DNA from: Actinacidiphila yanglinensis
GTDB lineage: Bacteria > Actinomycetota > Actinomycetes > Streptomycetales > Streptomycetaceae
NCBI RefSeq assembly: GCF_900107965.1
Contig: NZ_FNVU01000025.1
Location: 1 to 64,000 of the forward strand
Direction of reading: 5' to 3'
Length of the DNA: 64,000 bases
Position numbers and translations under genes: made by a program
Shown here: positions 1-8,712 of the stretch, piece after piece
How the letters are laid out: the number at the start of each line of letters is the position of its first letter
Position numbering within the stretch: position 1 is the first letter of the stretch
Notes under the pieces: generated by a model
The model's database searches: none
The model's input: only the letters and a program-made list of their open reading frames with translations
What the model was told of the DNA's origin: nothing

Positions 1-1386
1 GATCGGCAACCGCAACAACGCCTCGTCATCCGGCGCGTGCCACAACTCCGTCGGATCGAACGACCCGAGATCAGCAACCCCCAGCATCTCCGGCAGCGCG
101 ACGGTACGGGCCAGCACCTGCTCCTGCTCACCCGACAACCGCAACGGCGCCAACGCCCGGGCCGCCTGCTCACCCAGCTCCGGCGGGCACACATCCGCCA
201 CCGCGTCCTGCACCGTCTGCACCAGGACCGGGTAGCGCGTCTCCAGCTCCAGGTCACCGGCGGCGTCCACCCGGGCCCGCGCGTCGACCCGGCCGGGCTC
301 CTCGCTCTCCCGGGCGACGACGCACACGACGTGCAGACCGGTGTCGGCGCCGGCCTCGGCCAGCAGGTCGGCCACCAGCGGCAGGCGTGCCCACTCCGCT
401 CCCGGCCGGTAGCCGTCGAGCACGACCACCACCTGGCGGGACGCCCGGGTCTCCCGGCGCATGCCGAGCGAGCCGGCCCGCTCCGTGCGCTCCTCGCGGA
501 TCCGGTCCACGTGCGCCTGCAGCAGGTCGGCGAGGCCGTCCATGCTGCGCGCCACCATGGGGACCAGGTCCGTGCGGCCGGGACCGCGGGTGTGCGGCAG
601 CCACTTCACCCACGCCCAGGGATGGTCCTCCTCCTCGGTGAGGGCGATCACCTGCACGTCGTCGGGGGCGTGCAGCACGGCCAGCTGCATCAGCAGCGAC
701 CCGACGAGCTGCGCGGTGCGCTCCGGCGGCCCGAGCAGGCTGAGGACGCCGGTGTGCGCCAGATCGACCCAGGCCGGCTGCAGGCCGACAGTGGCGAAGT
801 CGTCCGCGAGCCGCTCGGCGCGCTGGTGCGCGTCGGGGTCGTGCTCGGCGGTGGGGTCCCCGTGCTTGCTCAGCGTGACGCGCAGGGCCGGCGCGCCGCG
901 GCCGATGCCGAGCCGCAGCTTGAGGAAGTCCGCGTCGGACGGCCGGCGTTCCCACACCCGGCGCGGGCCGGTGGTGGCGATCGCCCACAGCCGCTGCGGG
1001 CTCGGGTGCACGAACGCGCCGGCCGCGCGCTGCGCGGCCGCCGACTCCCGTGCCTGCCGCCGGACGTCGCCGAGGTACTCCACGTACAGGTCGCGCTGGC
1101 GGTACTGGGTGCGCCGGTTCGCCTTCTTCATCTGCGTCCTGATCAGCACCATGACGCCGAGCGAGAGCGTGACGAATCCGACGCCGAGCATCATCAGCCA
1201 CGGCCGGCCGAACGTGAACATGTAGGCGGCCATGCTGACGCTGCTCAGCAGCGGCAGCAACATGGTCAGCCAGGTCTGCGCCTGGTTCTGCACGGCCTTC
1301 TGCGGCGGTGCGGCCAGCGCGACCTGCTGCTCCGGAACGGAGAGCGGGAAGGTCCTGGCGGGGCGGTGGAAATCAACCCTGGTCAT
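1..1386 (-). CDS. eccC: Type VII secretion protein EccC, N-terminal part (cut by left edge)
   Basis: This is the N-terminal 462 residues of an ESX motor ATPase; the rest lies beyond the left edge. Two membrane segments are visible (about residues 39-58 and 63-83), followed by a basic stretch and the soluble region typical of EccC before its first FtsK/SpoIIIE domain (GRPWLMMLGVGF, VLDGYRPGAEW, LPEMLG). The Walker motifs of the FtsK domains are not in the window. EccC recognises WXG100 substrates and powers their export through the inner-membrane ESX complex. The start ATG directly follows the stop codon of the upstream WXG100-like gene, so the two are probably translationally coupled. Identification rests on membrane topology, characteristic middle-region sequence and the ESX context. 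Confidence 0.88.
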   Translation of the reverse strand, partial: MTRVDFHRPARTFPLSVPEQQVALAAPPQKAVQNQAQTWLTMLLPLLSSVSMAAYMFTFGRPWLMMLGVGFVTLSLGVMVLIRTQMKKANRRTQYRQRDLYVEYLGDVRRQARESAAAQRAAGAFVHPSPQRLWAIATTGPRRVWERRPSDADFLKLRLGIGRGAPALRVTLSKHGDPTAEHDPDAHQRAERLADDFATVGLQPAWVDLAHTGVLSLLGPPERTAQLVGSLLMQLAVLHAPDDVQVIALTEEEDHPWAWVKWLPHTRGPGRTDLVPMVARSMDGLADLLQAHVDRIREERTERAGSLGMRRETRASRQVVVVLDGYRPGAEWARLPLVADLLAEAGADTGLHVVCVVARESEEPGRVDARARVDAAGDLELETRYPVLVQTVQDAVADVCPPELGEQAARALAPLRLSGEQEQVLARTVALPEMLGVADLGSFDPTELWHAPDDEALLRLPI

Positions 1387-1815
1387 CTAGTTCGGGTAAT
1401 CCTGGGAGAGGGGATAGTCGGGGCCGGTGTGGTCGGACGGTGTGTCGCCGGCGCCACCGGTGTCGGCGAGGCCGCTGGAGAACTTCTGGAAGGCCGACGC
1501 GAGTTCGACCTCGGTGTGGCTGTACGCCACGGCGGTGCCCAGCAGTCCCCCGGCCATCGCGGGGAGCACGCCGGTGGGGCCGTCCTTCTTGCCGAACAGC
1601 TGGAGCATGACGTTCTTCCAGGAGTTGTTGAACTCCTGTGCCTCGCCGGCGGAGTTGCCCACCCACGACAGCACGAGGCTGCTGACGGCGTCGTTGATGC
1701 CCTCGATCTCGTCCGCCATCTGCTCGGCCAGGGACACCAGCCGGTCACTGGCGGTACTGAGGTCCTGCGGGCGGACCCGCAGGGTACTCACGTCGTAGTC
1801 GGCGTTCACCGGCAC
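1387..1815 (-). CDS. WXG100-like ESX protein (142 aa)
   Basis: A small helical protein of 142 residues. The centre has the motif SWVGNSAGEAQEF, the W-x-G turn between two helices typical of WXG100 proteins, preceded by a heptad-like helix (SLAEQMADEIEGINDAVSSL). It carries a C-terminal extension beyond the usual 100 residues, ending in an acidic, Pro-rich tail. The GTG start is supported by GGAGG seven bases upstream. It sits two bases after the preceding gene and abuts eccC, so it is probably an ESX substrate or partner cotranscribed with the motor. Which protein it pairs with is not visible. Confidence 0.8.
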   Translation of the reverse strand: MPVNADYDVSTLRVRPQDLSTASDRLVSLAEQMADEIEGINDAVSSLVLSWVGNSAGEAQEFNNSWKNVMLQLFGKKDGPTGVLPAMAGGLLGTAVAYSHTEVELASAFQKFSSGLADTGGAGDTPSDHTGPDYPLSQDYPN

Positions 1816-1817
1816 GG

Positions 1818-2399
1818 TCAGCCTCCGGAGTTGTGGGTGTTGGCGGTCTCCACCGCGTGATATGTGTCGTACGTGCTCCGCATGCGGCGGGCCATCTCGT
1901 CGAGCAGGTCCTTCAGCGCCCGGGAGGACTGGGTGAACCAGGTCGCGGTCGTCTCGAACGTCGTGGCCGACGGGCTCTGCCAGGCGTCGTGGGCCGCGGT
2001 GAACTGCGACTGGATCTCGGCGAGCAGGTCCGAGATCGCTTCCCGGTGCCCGTTGACCTTGGTGATCGCGGTCTGGAGTTCCCCGAGGGCGACCCGGAGT
2101 TCGTGCAGCGCCCCGGAGGTGCCGGACCCCCCGCCGGTGCCGTTCCTGTCGGAGAGGGAGGAGGTCTTCGACGAGGTCAGGACGTGGCGGTCGGTGCCGC
2201 CGGCCTGCCGGTCCTCGGCGGGTGTCCTGGGCTGGGCCGCGACGGTGGTGCCGCTCGGCGAGGCCGCGTCCGCCGCGGTGCGGTCGAGCACGGGTGAGGC
2301 CGGCGTGCCCGCGTCCGCCGCCGTGCGGTCGAGCATCGGCGACACCGGGGTGGCCGCGCTGTCGCCCACCGCGGAACCGTTCCCTGACGGTGGTGTCAT
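1818..2399 (-). CDS. WXG100-like protein with long disordered N-terminus
   Basis: A protein of about 193 residues when begun at the ATG at 2399, which has GGTGAGG a few bases upstream; a longer reading to 2456 would run through a palindrome at 2427-2438 and is less likely. The N-terminal half is Pro/Ala/Thr-rich with a repeated TAADA element (SPMLDRTAADAG, SPVLDRTAADAA). The C-terminal half is a helical hairpin with AWQSPSATTFE at the turn, resembling the WXG100 family with a W-Q-S variant. It is the first gene of the run leading into eccC and is transcribed divergently from the gene at 2522. It is probably an ESX-secreted or ESX-associated protein; its function is unknown. Confidence 0.72.
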   Translation of the reverse strand: MTPPSGNGSAVGDSAATPVSPMLDRTAADAGTPASPVLDRTAADAASPSGTTVAAQPRTPAEDRQAGGTDRHVLTSSKTSSLSDRNGTGGGSGTSGALHELRVALGELQTAITKVNGHREAISDLLAEIQSQFTAAHDAWQSPSATTFETTATWFTQSSRALKDLLDEMARRMRSTYDTYHAVETANTHNSGG

Positions 2400-2426
2400 G
2401 AGGCCGTCCTCACCGAGGTTTCTTCG

Positions 2427-2440
2427 ACATACGTATGTGT
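2427..2440. promoter_or_regulatory. Perfect palindrome between divergent ESX genes
   Basis: ACATACGTATGT (2427-2438) is a perfect 12-bp palindrome followed by GTGGCAATGTGTG. It sits between the divergent genes starting at 2399 and 2522, as a shared operator would. It belongs to the looser ACAYRTGT family seen in many intergenic regions of this window. The binding protein is unknown. Confidence 0.5.
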
Positions 2441-2521
2441 GGCAATGTGTGAGCAACCGGCGTTGTCAGGGCCGGAGGTACCGCCCGGCCGTGCTGCCGG
2501 GCCGACTGAGGGGAGAAAAAG

Positions 2522-3115
2522 GTGGCCGACTCGGACGACGACCCGGACGCGGGCAAGGACTTCTACAACCTCGTGCCGGCCATGTCGGTCGACTGGGACA
2601 CTCCGCCCAGCTTCAACCTCGATCCGAGCGGTCAGTCGAGCGGCCAGGCGTCGTCCGACGTGGCCGACAGCGGCCCGATCTCCTTCGACGCGACCACCGT
2701 GCGGGCAACCGAGAACACGCTGCTGGCCCAGAGCCGCAACGCCGTCTCCAACTACGAGTGGCTGCGCGGGCAGGTCGACCACGCCGCGCACGGCCAGTTC
2801 TGGGGACCGGCGCACACCGCCCAGACGATCTCCTCCGGGCAGGACACCGCGTCCCAGACCCCGAACTCCACGGGCGGCTCCCCCGCGCCGGCCCCGGACT
2901 GGGAGGACAAGGAGGACCAGAACACCCTCGCGGACATCGGCGACGACTTCGCCCGGCACATCAACCCGGCGATGCAGAAGGCGCTGGCCCTGCAGAGCAA
3001 CGCGCTGGAACTGCTCGGCGACTACATCGCGATGATCAACAGCGCCGGGCAGTCCTACGCGCACATCGACAAGGCGGCGGGCTTCCCCGAGCCGCCGGGC
3101 TCGGTCACCCACTGA
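2522..3115 (+). CDS. ESX-associated helical protein (197 aa)
   Basis: A 197-residue protein with a GTG start and GGGGAG eight bases upstream. The N-terminus is acidic and disordered. Residues near 75-105 contain EWLRGQVDHAAHGQFWGPAHTA, where FWG may be a WXG-type turn, and the C-terminal third is predicted helical (AMQKALALQSNALELLGDYI). It lies inside the ESX locus on the strand opposite to the eccC genes and shares the 2427 palindrome with them. This suggests an ESX substrate or accessory protein. I do not recognise a named family. Confidence 0.7.
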   Translation: MADSDDDPDAGKDFYNLVPAMSVDWDTPPSFNLDPSGQSSGQASSDVADSGPISFDATTVRATENTLLAQSRNAVSNYEWLRGQVDHAAHGQFWGPAHTAQTISSGQDTASQTPNSTGGSPAPAPDWEDKEDQNTLADIGDDFARHINPAMQKALALQSNALELLGDYIAMINSAGQSYAHIDKAAGFPEPPGSVTH

Positions 3116-3162
3116 GCCCGGCGCCGCGCGGCGGCCGGCGGGCCGGCGGTGGTGGCAGGTCA

Positions 3163-5857
3163 TCACGCCACCACCGCGGGCACGTCGGCCGGCTGGAGCA
3201 CGGTCAGGTCCTCGTCGCTGGGGTCGTCCAGGTCGGCGACCCGCATCGCGTGCTGCTCGGTCATCCTCTGGAACGCCTGGCGGGCGGTGCGCCCGTTGCC
3301 GAAGCGCTCGGTCCGCTCGACGGCGTCGAAGCGGGCCAGCAGCGCCGCCGCCGTGTCCCGCGGGATCCGGTACTCGTGCCGCGTCGCCTGGTGCTCCACG
3401 ATCTCCACCAGGTCCGCCGAGGAGTAGTCGTCGAAGCGCAGCGTGCGGGTGAAACGGGAGGCCAGGCCCGGGTTGGAGTCGATGAGGCGATCCATGTCGT
3501 CCGGGTAGCCCGCCGCGATCACCACGACGTCGTCGCGGTGGTCCTCCATGAGCTTGACCAGGGTGGAGATCGCCTCCTGGCCGAAGTCGTTGCCCTGCCC
3601 CGCAGGCACCAGCGCGTAGGCCTCGTCGATGAACAGCACGCCGCCCAGCGCCCGTTGGAAGACCGCGGTGGTCTTCGGCGCGGTGTGCCCGACGTACTCG
3701 CCCACGAGCGCGCTGCGGTCGGCCTCCACCAGGTGCCCCCGGACCAGCAGCCCGAGCGCGGCCAGCAGCCGGCCGTACAACCGGGCCACCGTGGTCTTTC
3801 CGGTACCGGGGTTGCCCGCGAAGATCAGGTGCCGGCTCAGCGGCGGCGGCTGCAGGCCCGCCTCCTGACGGCGCTTGACCATCCGCATCAGCTTGGCCAT
3901 CGACGCCACCTCCCGCTTGACGCCGTCCAGGCCCACCAACCGGTCCAGTTCGGCGAGCAGTTCGGGCAACTGGTCCTCGCCGGCTCCCTCGTGTTCCGTC
4001 GCGGCGGGGGTGGAGGCTCCGCCGCTGCCGCCGGGGGGCGCCGCCACGCCGGCCGCCGCCGGGACGGCCTCCCCCTCGGGGGCCGTCGGCAGCGTGCCGG
4101 TCCTGACGTTGCTGCTGCGGCACGCCTCGAAGCGGGCCGCGGCGTCGTCGTCCTGCGACAGGTCCTCGTCGGTGTCGCGGACCAGGCAACGGCGCAGCAC
4201 CGGCGCGGCCTTGGCCCCCACGTACACCGCCGGGAAGCCGGTGGCGGACAGCGTGCAGTCCTCCAGCAGGCCCAGCGCGCCGTCGCCCGCGTACACGCCG
4301 TTCTTGCCGGTGCCCTCGATGGTCACCGACCGCACCCGGGGCCGGGCTTCGGACCAGACCGCTGCCCTTGGTGTCGCGGATGGTCAGGTCCTCGATCAGC
4401 GGCTCGCTGCGCTCGTCGAGGAAGACGCCGGCCGATCCGGCGCCCTCGACGCGCCCGCCGAGCAGTACCGCGCCGGTGTCTGCGGCGATCTCGATGCCGG
4501 TCCGGCCGGAGCCGAGCACCTCGCAGTCCTCCAGCAGCGGCCGGTGCCCGGTCTCCAGCCGGATGCCGGTCTCCGCGTCACTGACGGTGCAGCGGCGCAG
4601 CACCACATCGGCTTCCTTGACGTCGACGCCGCACAGGGCCGCGCGCTCCACCCGGGTGTCCTCGGCCAGCAGGGTGGCCGTGCCCTCCACCCGCACCCCG
4701 TGCTGCGCGCTGTCGCGTACGGTGCAGTCGCGCACTTCGAGCCGGGCGCCCCGGCCGGCGTTCAGGGCGGTGTACGCGGTCGCCGAGATCTCGCAGCCGG
4801 TGAGCCGGACGGTGCATCCGTCGGTCGCGTGCACGCCGTTGGCGCCGGTACGGGCCACGGTGCCGCCGCGCACCAGCAGTTCCGCGCCGTCCACGGCGGC
4901 CAGGCCGGTGCTGGGCACGTCGACCACCCGCGTCCCCTCCAGTTCCACCCGGCCGCTCCCGGCGGCGATCAGTCCCGCGCCGCCGGTCTCACGGATATGA
5001 CAGTCCGTCAGTTTCAGGCCGGCGACCGACGCCGCCAGCACGCCTTCCTGCCCGGTGCGGAAGATCTCGCTGTCCTCCAGCCGGATCCGCAGCTCTTCCC
5101 GCCCGGCGCCGTCGCCCCGGCCGCCGGCGGGATCGGGGGGCAGGGCCGCGGCGCCGGGGCCGTCGGCGATCCGGACGCCCTGCGCCTTGGTGTCGTGCAG
5201 CCGGCAGCCGCGCAGCAGGGGATGCGCGGGGGCGTGCACCAGGAGTGCGGCGTCGCCGGTGTGCCGGACCGCGCAGTCGTCGAAGGTGCCCGCGGACTCG
5301 CCGGTCATCACGATGCCGCTGCCGGTGACGCGCTCGATCGTGGCGCCCCGCACGTCGGCTCGCGCGGCGTCGTCGAGCGTCAGGCCGTGCCCGGTCGCGG
5401 CGCGGATCACGCAGTCCTCCAGCACCACCCGTGCGGTGCCGGTGGCGTGCACGCCGGAGCCGGAGGCGTCCTGCACGGTGCACGAGCGCAGTTCGGCGCA
5501 GGCGTCCCGGACCACCTCGACCCGGCCGCCGGTCACCTCGCAGTGGTCGAGCACCGGGGTGCCGCCGCCCACGACCACCGCGGGTCCGCTGTCCGGGGCG
5601 ACCTCGATCGTCAGCTCCCGCAGCTGCGGAGCGCCGGCGTTCACCCGCACCGCCGGGCCGTGCGCGGCCACGACACGCACGGTTCCGGGGCCCTTCTCGG
5701 CCGCCACGACGATGTCGCGGTCCAGGACCAGGGACTCCCGGTAGACGCCCGGCTGGACGTGGACCACCGCGCCCTCCTCGGCCACCCGTACGGCCGCCGT
5801 GAGGGTGCGGTAGGTGCCCCAGCCCCGGTCCGCCACCCGCAACACGCTGCGCTTCAC
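3163..5857 (-). pseudogene. Beta-helix/AAA ATPase (EccA-like ESX chaperone), frameshifted
   Basis: The intact product would be about 895 residues. The N-terminal 550 residues are a right-handed parallel beta-helix made of about 20-residue turns (for example GVHATDGCTVRLTGCEI). The C-terminal part is a CbxX/EccA-type AAA ATPase with Walker A GNPGTGKTT and Walker B VLFIDEAY. Near 4350 the frame changes: the 5' part reads IRDTKGSGLVRS and then leaves frame, while the 3' part resumes as RVRSVTIEGTG. One extra base in CGAAGCC accounts for this. A GTG at 4335 could still start a 390-residue protein with the whole ATPase. EccA-type proteins act in the cytosol on ESX substrates; the beta-helix fusion is seen in actinomycete ESX loci. 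It lies downstream of eccD on the same strand. Sequencing error or a true lesion cannot be told apart here. Confidence 0.8.
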
Positions 5858-5885
5858 GGGCGACGCACTCCGATCGCGGCGCGGA

Positions 5886-7253
5886 TCACGGTGTGTGCCC
5901 GGAGTTCATCATGCTGCTGTAGACGCCGAACACACCCACCACGAGCGGCACGCAGGCCACCGTGAGGAAACCGGCGAGCGGGTCGATCCAGGAGGGGCGC
6001 ACGTCGGGGGCGCTCGCGCGGAACGCGCGGACCAGGCCGACCGCCACGGCGAGCAGGGCCACGACGAGCAGGACGGCCGATCCGGCCCAGTCCGGCGCGC
6101 CGAAGCGACCCGGTGCCTTGATCAGCCCGGTGACGAGGCCGATCGTCCCGGCGATCACGACCGGCACCACGGCCGGCGCCATCGTCAGGCGGCCCGCGCG
6201 CAGCACGAGCGCCAGGCCCAGGCAGCCGGCGAGGGCCACCGCGTAGCGCTGGTGGGAGGAGCCGAGGACGAGCAGGCAGGCGGCGGAGACGACGGCCACC
6301 AGGACGTTGGTGCCGATGAGCAGCCGCTGGCCGCGCTTGACCAGGTGCAGGACGTCGGCCTCCTCGTCGCGGCCGGCGGCGCCGCCGGGATGGCCCGCCA
6401 GGACCGCGAAGTGCCCGGACAGCCGCGGGGCGACGCCCAGGACGGCGAGCATGGCGACGCCCACGACCGCGGCGGCCTCCAGCAGCGTGACGTGGCCGCC
6501 GGCCAGACACACCGTCAGCACGACGGCGAACGCGGCGATCGCGGCGGTCATCAGCGTCGTGGCGTGGCGGATCGCCAGCAGCCCGGCGAGGGCCGCGAGC
6601 ACCGCTCCCGCGCTCAGCGCCTCCAGCACGGAGCCGGCGTGCCGGCCGTGGTCGGCGCCGGCCAGCTCGAACGACGCCGAGGCCACGGCCAGCAGCGGGA
6701 TGGCGGAGTAGGCCATGACCAGGCGCAGGGCGAGCGGCAGGGACCAGCCCTGGCGGGTGGCCTGCCACACCAGGACGAGCAGGCACAGCGCGACGACGAC
6801 CGCGGCGGCGCCGGCGGCCGGCAGCACCGCGGTCCGGTCGCCGGAGCACGCCAGGGCGACGAACCCGGCGATCAGGCCGAGCAGTCCGAGGACCAGGGTG
6901 ACGTAGGCCCGTGTCCGCCGGCCCCACACGCTGACGTCCTCGCCGGCCCCCTCGACCTTCTCCTCCAGGTCGGTGACGACCGGCTCGTCGAACTCCCCGG
7001 CGGCGGCGTCCCGCAGGTACAGCGTCGCGCCGTCCGCGACGCCGCTCTCCCGCAGGGAGGTCTGCGGGCCCAGCGGCGGCCCGCCGGGCAGGGCGAGCGA
7101 CCAGACCGGGGGCAGGGTGTCGTCGAACTCGACCTCGCCCAGCAGGGTGAGCAGGGTCGGGGTGTACTCGGCGATCGCCGCGTCCGCGGGCACGGCGAGG
7201 TCCACGCGCCGCCGGGCGCCCACCACGGTCACGTGGCAGCGTTCATTCTCCAC
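5886..7253 (-). CDS. eccD: Type VII secretion integral membrane protein EccD
   Basis: A 455-residue membrane protein. Residues 5-85 form a ubiquitin-like (YukD-type) domain (CHVTVVGARRRVDLAVPAD...LYLRD), followed by a linker and about eleven hydrophobic helices from residue 115 to the end. This order is that of EccD, the channel-forming component of the ESX inner-membrane complex. It begins 57 bases after the WXG100 gene and is followed 28 bases later by the beta-helix/AAA gene, all on the minus strand, so WXG100 pair, eccD and chaperone look like one operon. eccB, eccE and mycP are not visible in this window. Confidence 0.9.
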   Translation of the reverse strand: MENERCHVTVVGARRRVDLAVPADAAIAEYTPTLLTLLGEVEFDDTLPPVWSLALPGGPPLGPQTSLRESGVADGATLYLRDAAAGEFDEPVVTDLEEKVEGAGEDVSVWGRRTRAYVTLVLGLLGLIAGFVALACSGDRTAVLPAAGAAAVVVALCLLVLVWQATRQGWSLPLALRLVMAYSAIPLLAVASASFELAGADHGRHAGSVLEALSAGAVLAALAGLLAIRHATTLMTAAIAAFAVVLTVCLAGGHVTLLEAAAVVGVAMLAVLGVAPRLSGHFAVLAGHPGGAAGRDEEADVLHLVKRGQRLLIGTNVLVAVVSAACLLVLGSSHQRYAVALAGCLGLALVLRAGRLTMAPAVVPVVIAGTIGLVTGLIKAPGRFGAPDWAGSAVLLVVALLAVAVGLVRAFRASAPDVRPSWIDPLAGFLTVACVPLVVGVFGVYSSMMNSGHTP

Positions 7254-7310
7254 AGGGTGTCTGTCCTTGTCGCGTGTGCGTCCGGCGGCCGGGCCTGCTG
7301 CGCGGGTGCG

Positions 7311-7634
7311 TCACCTGGACGCCCACGTCTTGGTGTTCGCTCCCTCGGCCTCGACGTAGTTGTCCCAGATCGCCTGCAGCCGGTTGGCGATGTCGCCGAG
7401 TACCCCGCCGTCGCCCTGGGTGCCGAAGAGGCCGGTGGCGGAGGCGTCCCACTCGTGCATGCGGTCCTGGAACTCGGTCGAGGACTGGGCGATCCAGGTC
7501 TCGGGCATCGCGAGCACGCGGTTCTTCAGGGCCTTCAGCTCGCCCATGATGCTCTCCGCCCGCGCCTCGATGGTGCCCGGGGCCGCCTCCAGTTCCTGCT
7601 GGACGCTGATGGGCATGGTGTCGATGTCGGTCAT
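7311..7634 (-). CDS. WXG100 family protein (107 aa)
   Basis: A 107-residue two-helix protein of WXG100 length, starting MTDIDTMPISVQ. The turn is PETWIAQSSTEFQDRMHEWD, a W-I-A variant of W-x-G, and the C-terminal helix has the export-type pattern WDNYVEAEG (a Y-x-x-x-E signal). It is preceded closely by another WXG100 gene (7688-8056) and followed by eccD. This is the typical arrangement of an esxA/esxB substrate pair, which would form a helical heterodimer exported by EccC. Confidence 0.88.
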   Translation of the reverse strand: MTDIDTMPISVQQELEAAPGTIEARAESIMGELKALKNRVLAMPETWIAQSSTEFQDRMHEWDASATGLFGTQGDGGVLGDIANRLQAIWDNYVEAEGANTKTWASR

Positions 7635-7687
7635 CTCGGCTCCTCCGGACTGTTTGTGCGACCTGCTGCGAGGGGTGTCGGGCGCGG

Positions 7688-8056
7688 TCAGGACAGGCGG
7701 GCTGCCGGCAGGGACGCCGACGCGGCGGCCAGGACCGTGTGGTTCGCGTGCTCGGCCTTCGCGTAGGTGTCGGCGCTGCCGACCAGCGCGGTCGAGATCT
7801 CGCCGAGGACCTCGCCCAGCTTGTTGGCGTACCGGTCCCAGTCGGTCATGAGGTCCTGGAAGGTGTTGGACGCGTAGCCCTGCCAGATGTCCTCCATCTG
7901 CACGACGTACGTCCGCAGGGCCGCGATCTCGCCCATGATGGTCTGCTGGGTGCTCGCGATGTCGTGCGCGTGGGTCTTCAGGTCGTCGGGCGTCGCGTGG
8001 TACAGCACGCCGTTTCCACCCTTGTAGTCCGTGACCCCGCCGTCGGTCGCCGCCAT
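7688..8056 (-). CDS. WXG100 family protein (122 aa), partner of the next gene
   Basis: A 122-residue protein. The helix-turn-helix hairpin has MEDIWQGYASNTFQDLM, with W-Q-G as the WXG turn, and a C-terminal YAKAEHAN matches the Y-x-x-x-E-type export signal. The ATG at 8056 has GGGAGG nine bases upstream. It is the first gene of the run 8056 to 3163 and probably forms a heterodimer with the product of 7311-7634. The upstream region contains two ACACATG/ACACGTATC elements at 8191-8210. Confidence 0.88.
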   Translation of the reverse strand: MAATDGGVTDYKGGNGVLYHATPDDLKTHAHDIASTQQTIMGEIAALRTYVVQMEDIWQGYASNTFQDLMTDWDRYANKLGEVLGEISTALVGSADTYAKAEHANHTVLAAASASLPAARLS

Positions 8057-8185
8057 GGCTTCCGCCTCCCTGACCTGGTCGCCGGCGGACCGTGCGCACG
8101 GCTGACCCCGAGTGAAATATGGTGCGCGGTGCCGCCGGTCACCCGCCGCGAGGCGCGACCTGCCGGACACTTCACACCATCAACG

Positions 8186-8212
8186 ATGTTTACACATGCT
8201 AACACGTATCGA
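8186..8212. promoter_or_regulatory. ACACATG / ACACGTATC elements upstream of ESX operon
   Basis: An AT-rich island in GC-rich DNA contains TTTACACATGC and AACACGTATCG within 25 bases. It lies 130-155 bases upstream of the first WXG100 start codon, transcribed leftward. It belongs to the recurring palindrome-like family described in the findings. Confidence 0.4.
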
Positions 8213-8342
8213 CCGAGGCCTCCGCTCTCCCCCGCCGGGGCGGCTCGGCCGAAGTCCCAGACAGGGAGGGCGAGATGGCCGGTGAGCGCGTCCCCAGGGT
8301 GCGGCGGGGTGCGGAGCGGTGCGGCGGGTGTCCTGGTGCGGG

Positions 8343-8681
8343 TCAGCCCGAGATGCCCCGGCCGAGCTCGCTGTTGATCGACTCCAGCAAGGGACGGAAC
8401 CGCTCCTCGCGCCGGGCGGTCAGGGTCTGCCGGGCGTCGTGGTAGGCCGAGACGATCAGGTCGGCCAGGCCCCGCGCGTTGCCGGGGTCGGCGGCGAACG
8501 GCGCGATCGTCACCGCGGCCAGCACTCCCTTGCTGTCGACGGTCGCCCGCACCGCGCCGCCACCCGCCGTGCCCTGCACGGTCAGCGCGCCGAGGTCCTC
8601 CTGGGCCCGGTCGAAGTCCCGCTGGAACTGCCGGGTACTGCTCAGCAGCCGCTGGATGGCCGCGTCGTCGTCGAGGGCCAT
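8343..8681 (-). CDS. YbaB/EbfC-like DNA-binding family protein
   Basis: A 112-residue protein with the layout of YbaB/EbfC proteins: an N-terminal helix (AIQRLLSSTRQFQRDFDRAQEDL), a three-strand sheet (VRATVDSKGVLAAVTIAP) and a C-terminal helix (RGLADLIVSAYHDARQTL). YbaB proteins are dimeric nucleoid-binding proteins; divergent relatives occur next to actinomycete ESX genes, where their role is not settled. A second, longer member is encoded at 20037-20846. It sits between the ESX operon and the ricin-lectin gene on the same strand. Confidence 0.7.
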   Translation of the reverse strand: MALDDDAAIQRLLSSTRQFQRDFDRAQEDLGALTVQGTAGGGAVRATVDSKGVLAAVTIAPFAADPGNARGLADLIVSAYHDARQTLTARREERFRPLLESINSELGRGISG

Positions 8682-8712
8682 GCCCGCCGTCCCTCCCGTC
8701 CCTGCCGCCGGC

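Noticed and set aside
37..1860. Long open frame antisense to eccC and its neighbour
   Set aside because: Its Arg/Gln/His-rich protein is typical of a mirror frame in GC-rich DNA; the opposite strand encodes clear ESX proteins.
2396..5857. One continuous 1153-residue protein from the beta-helix start
   Set aside because: After about 4350 the sequence becomes low-complexity Arg/Gly/Pro, while the real ATPase continues in another frame; the length is only lack of stops.
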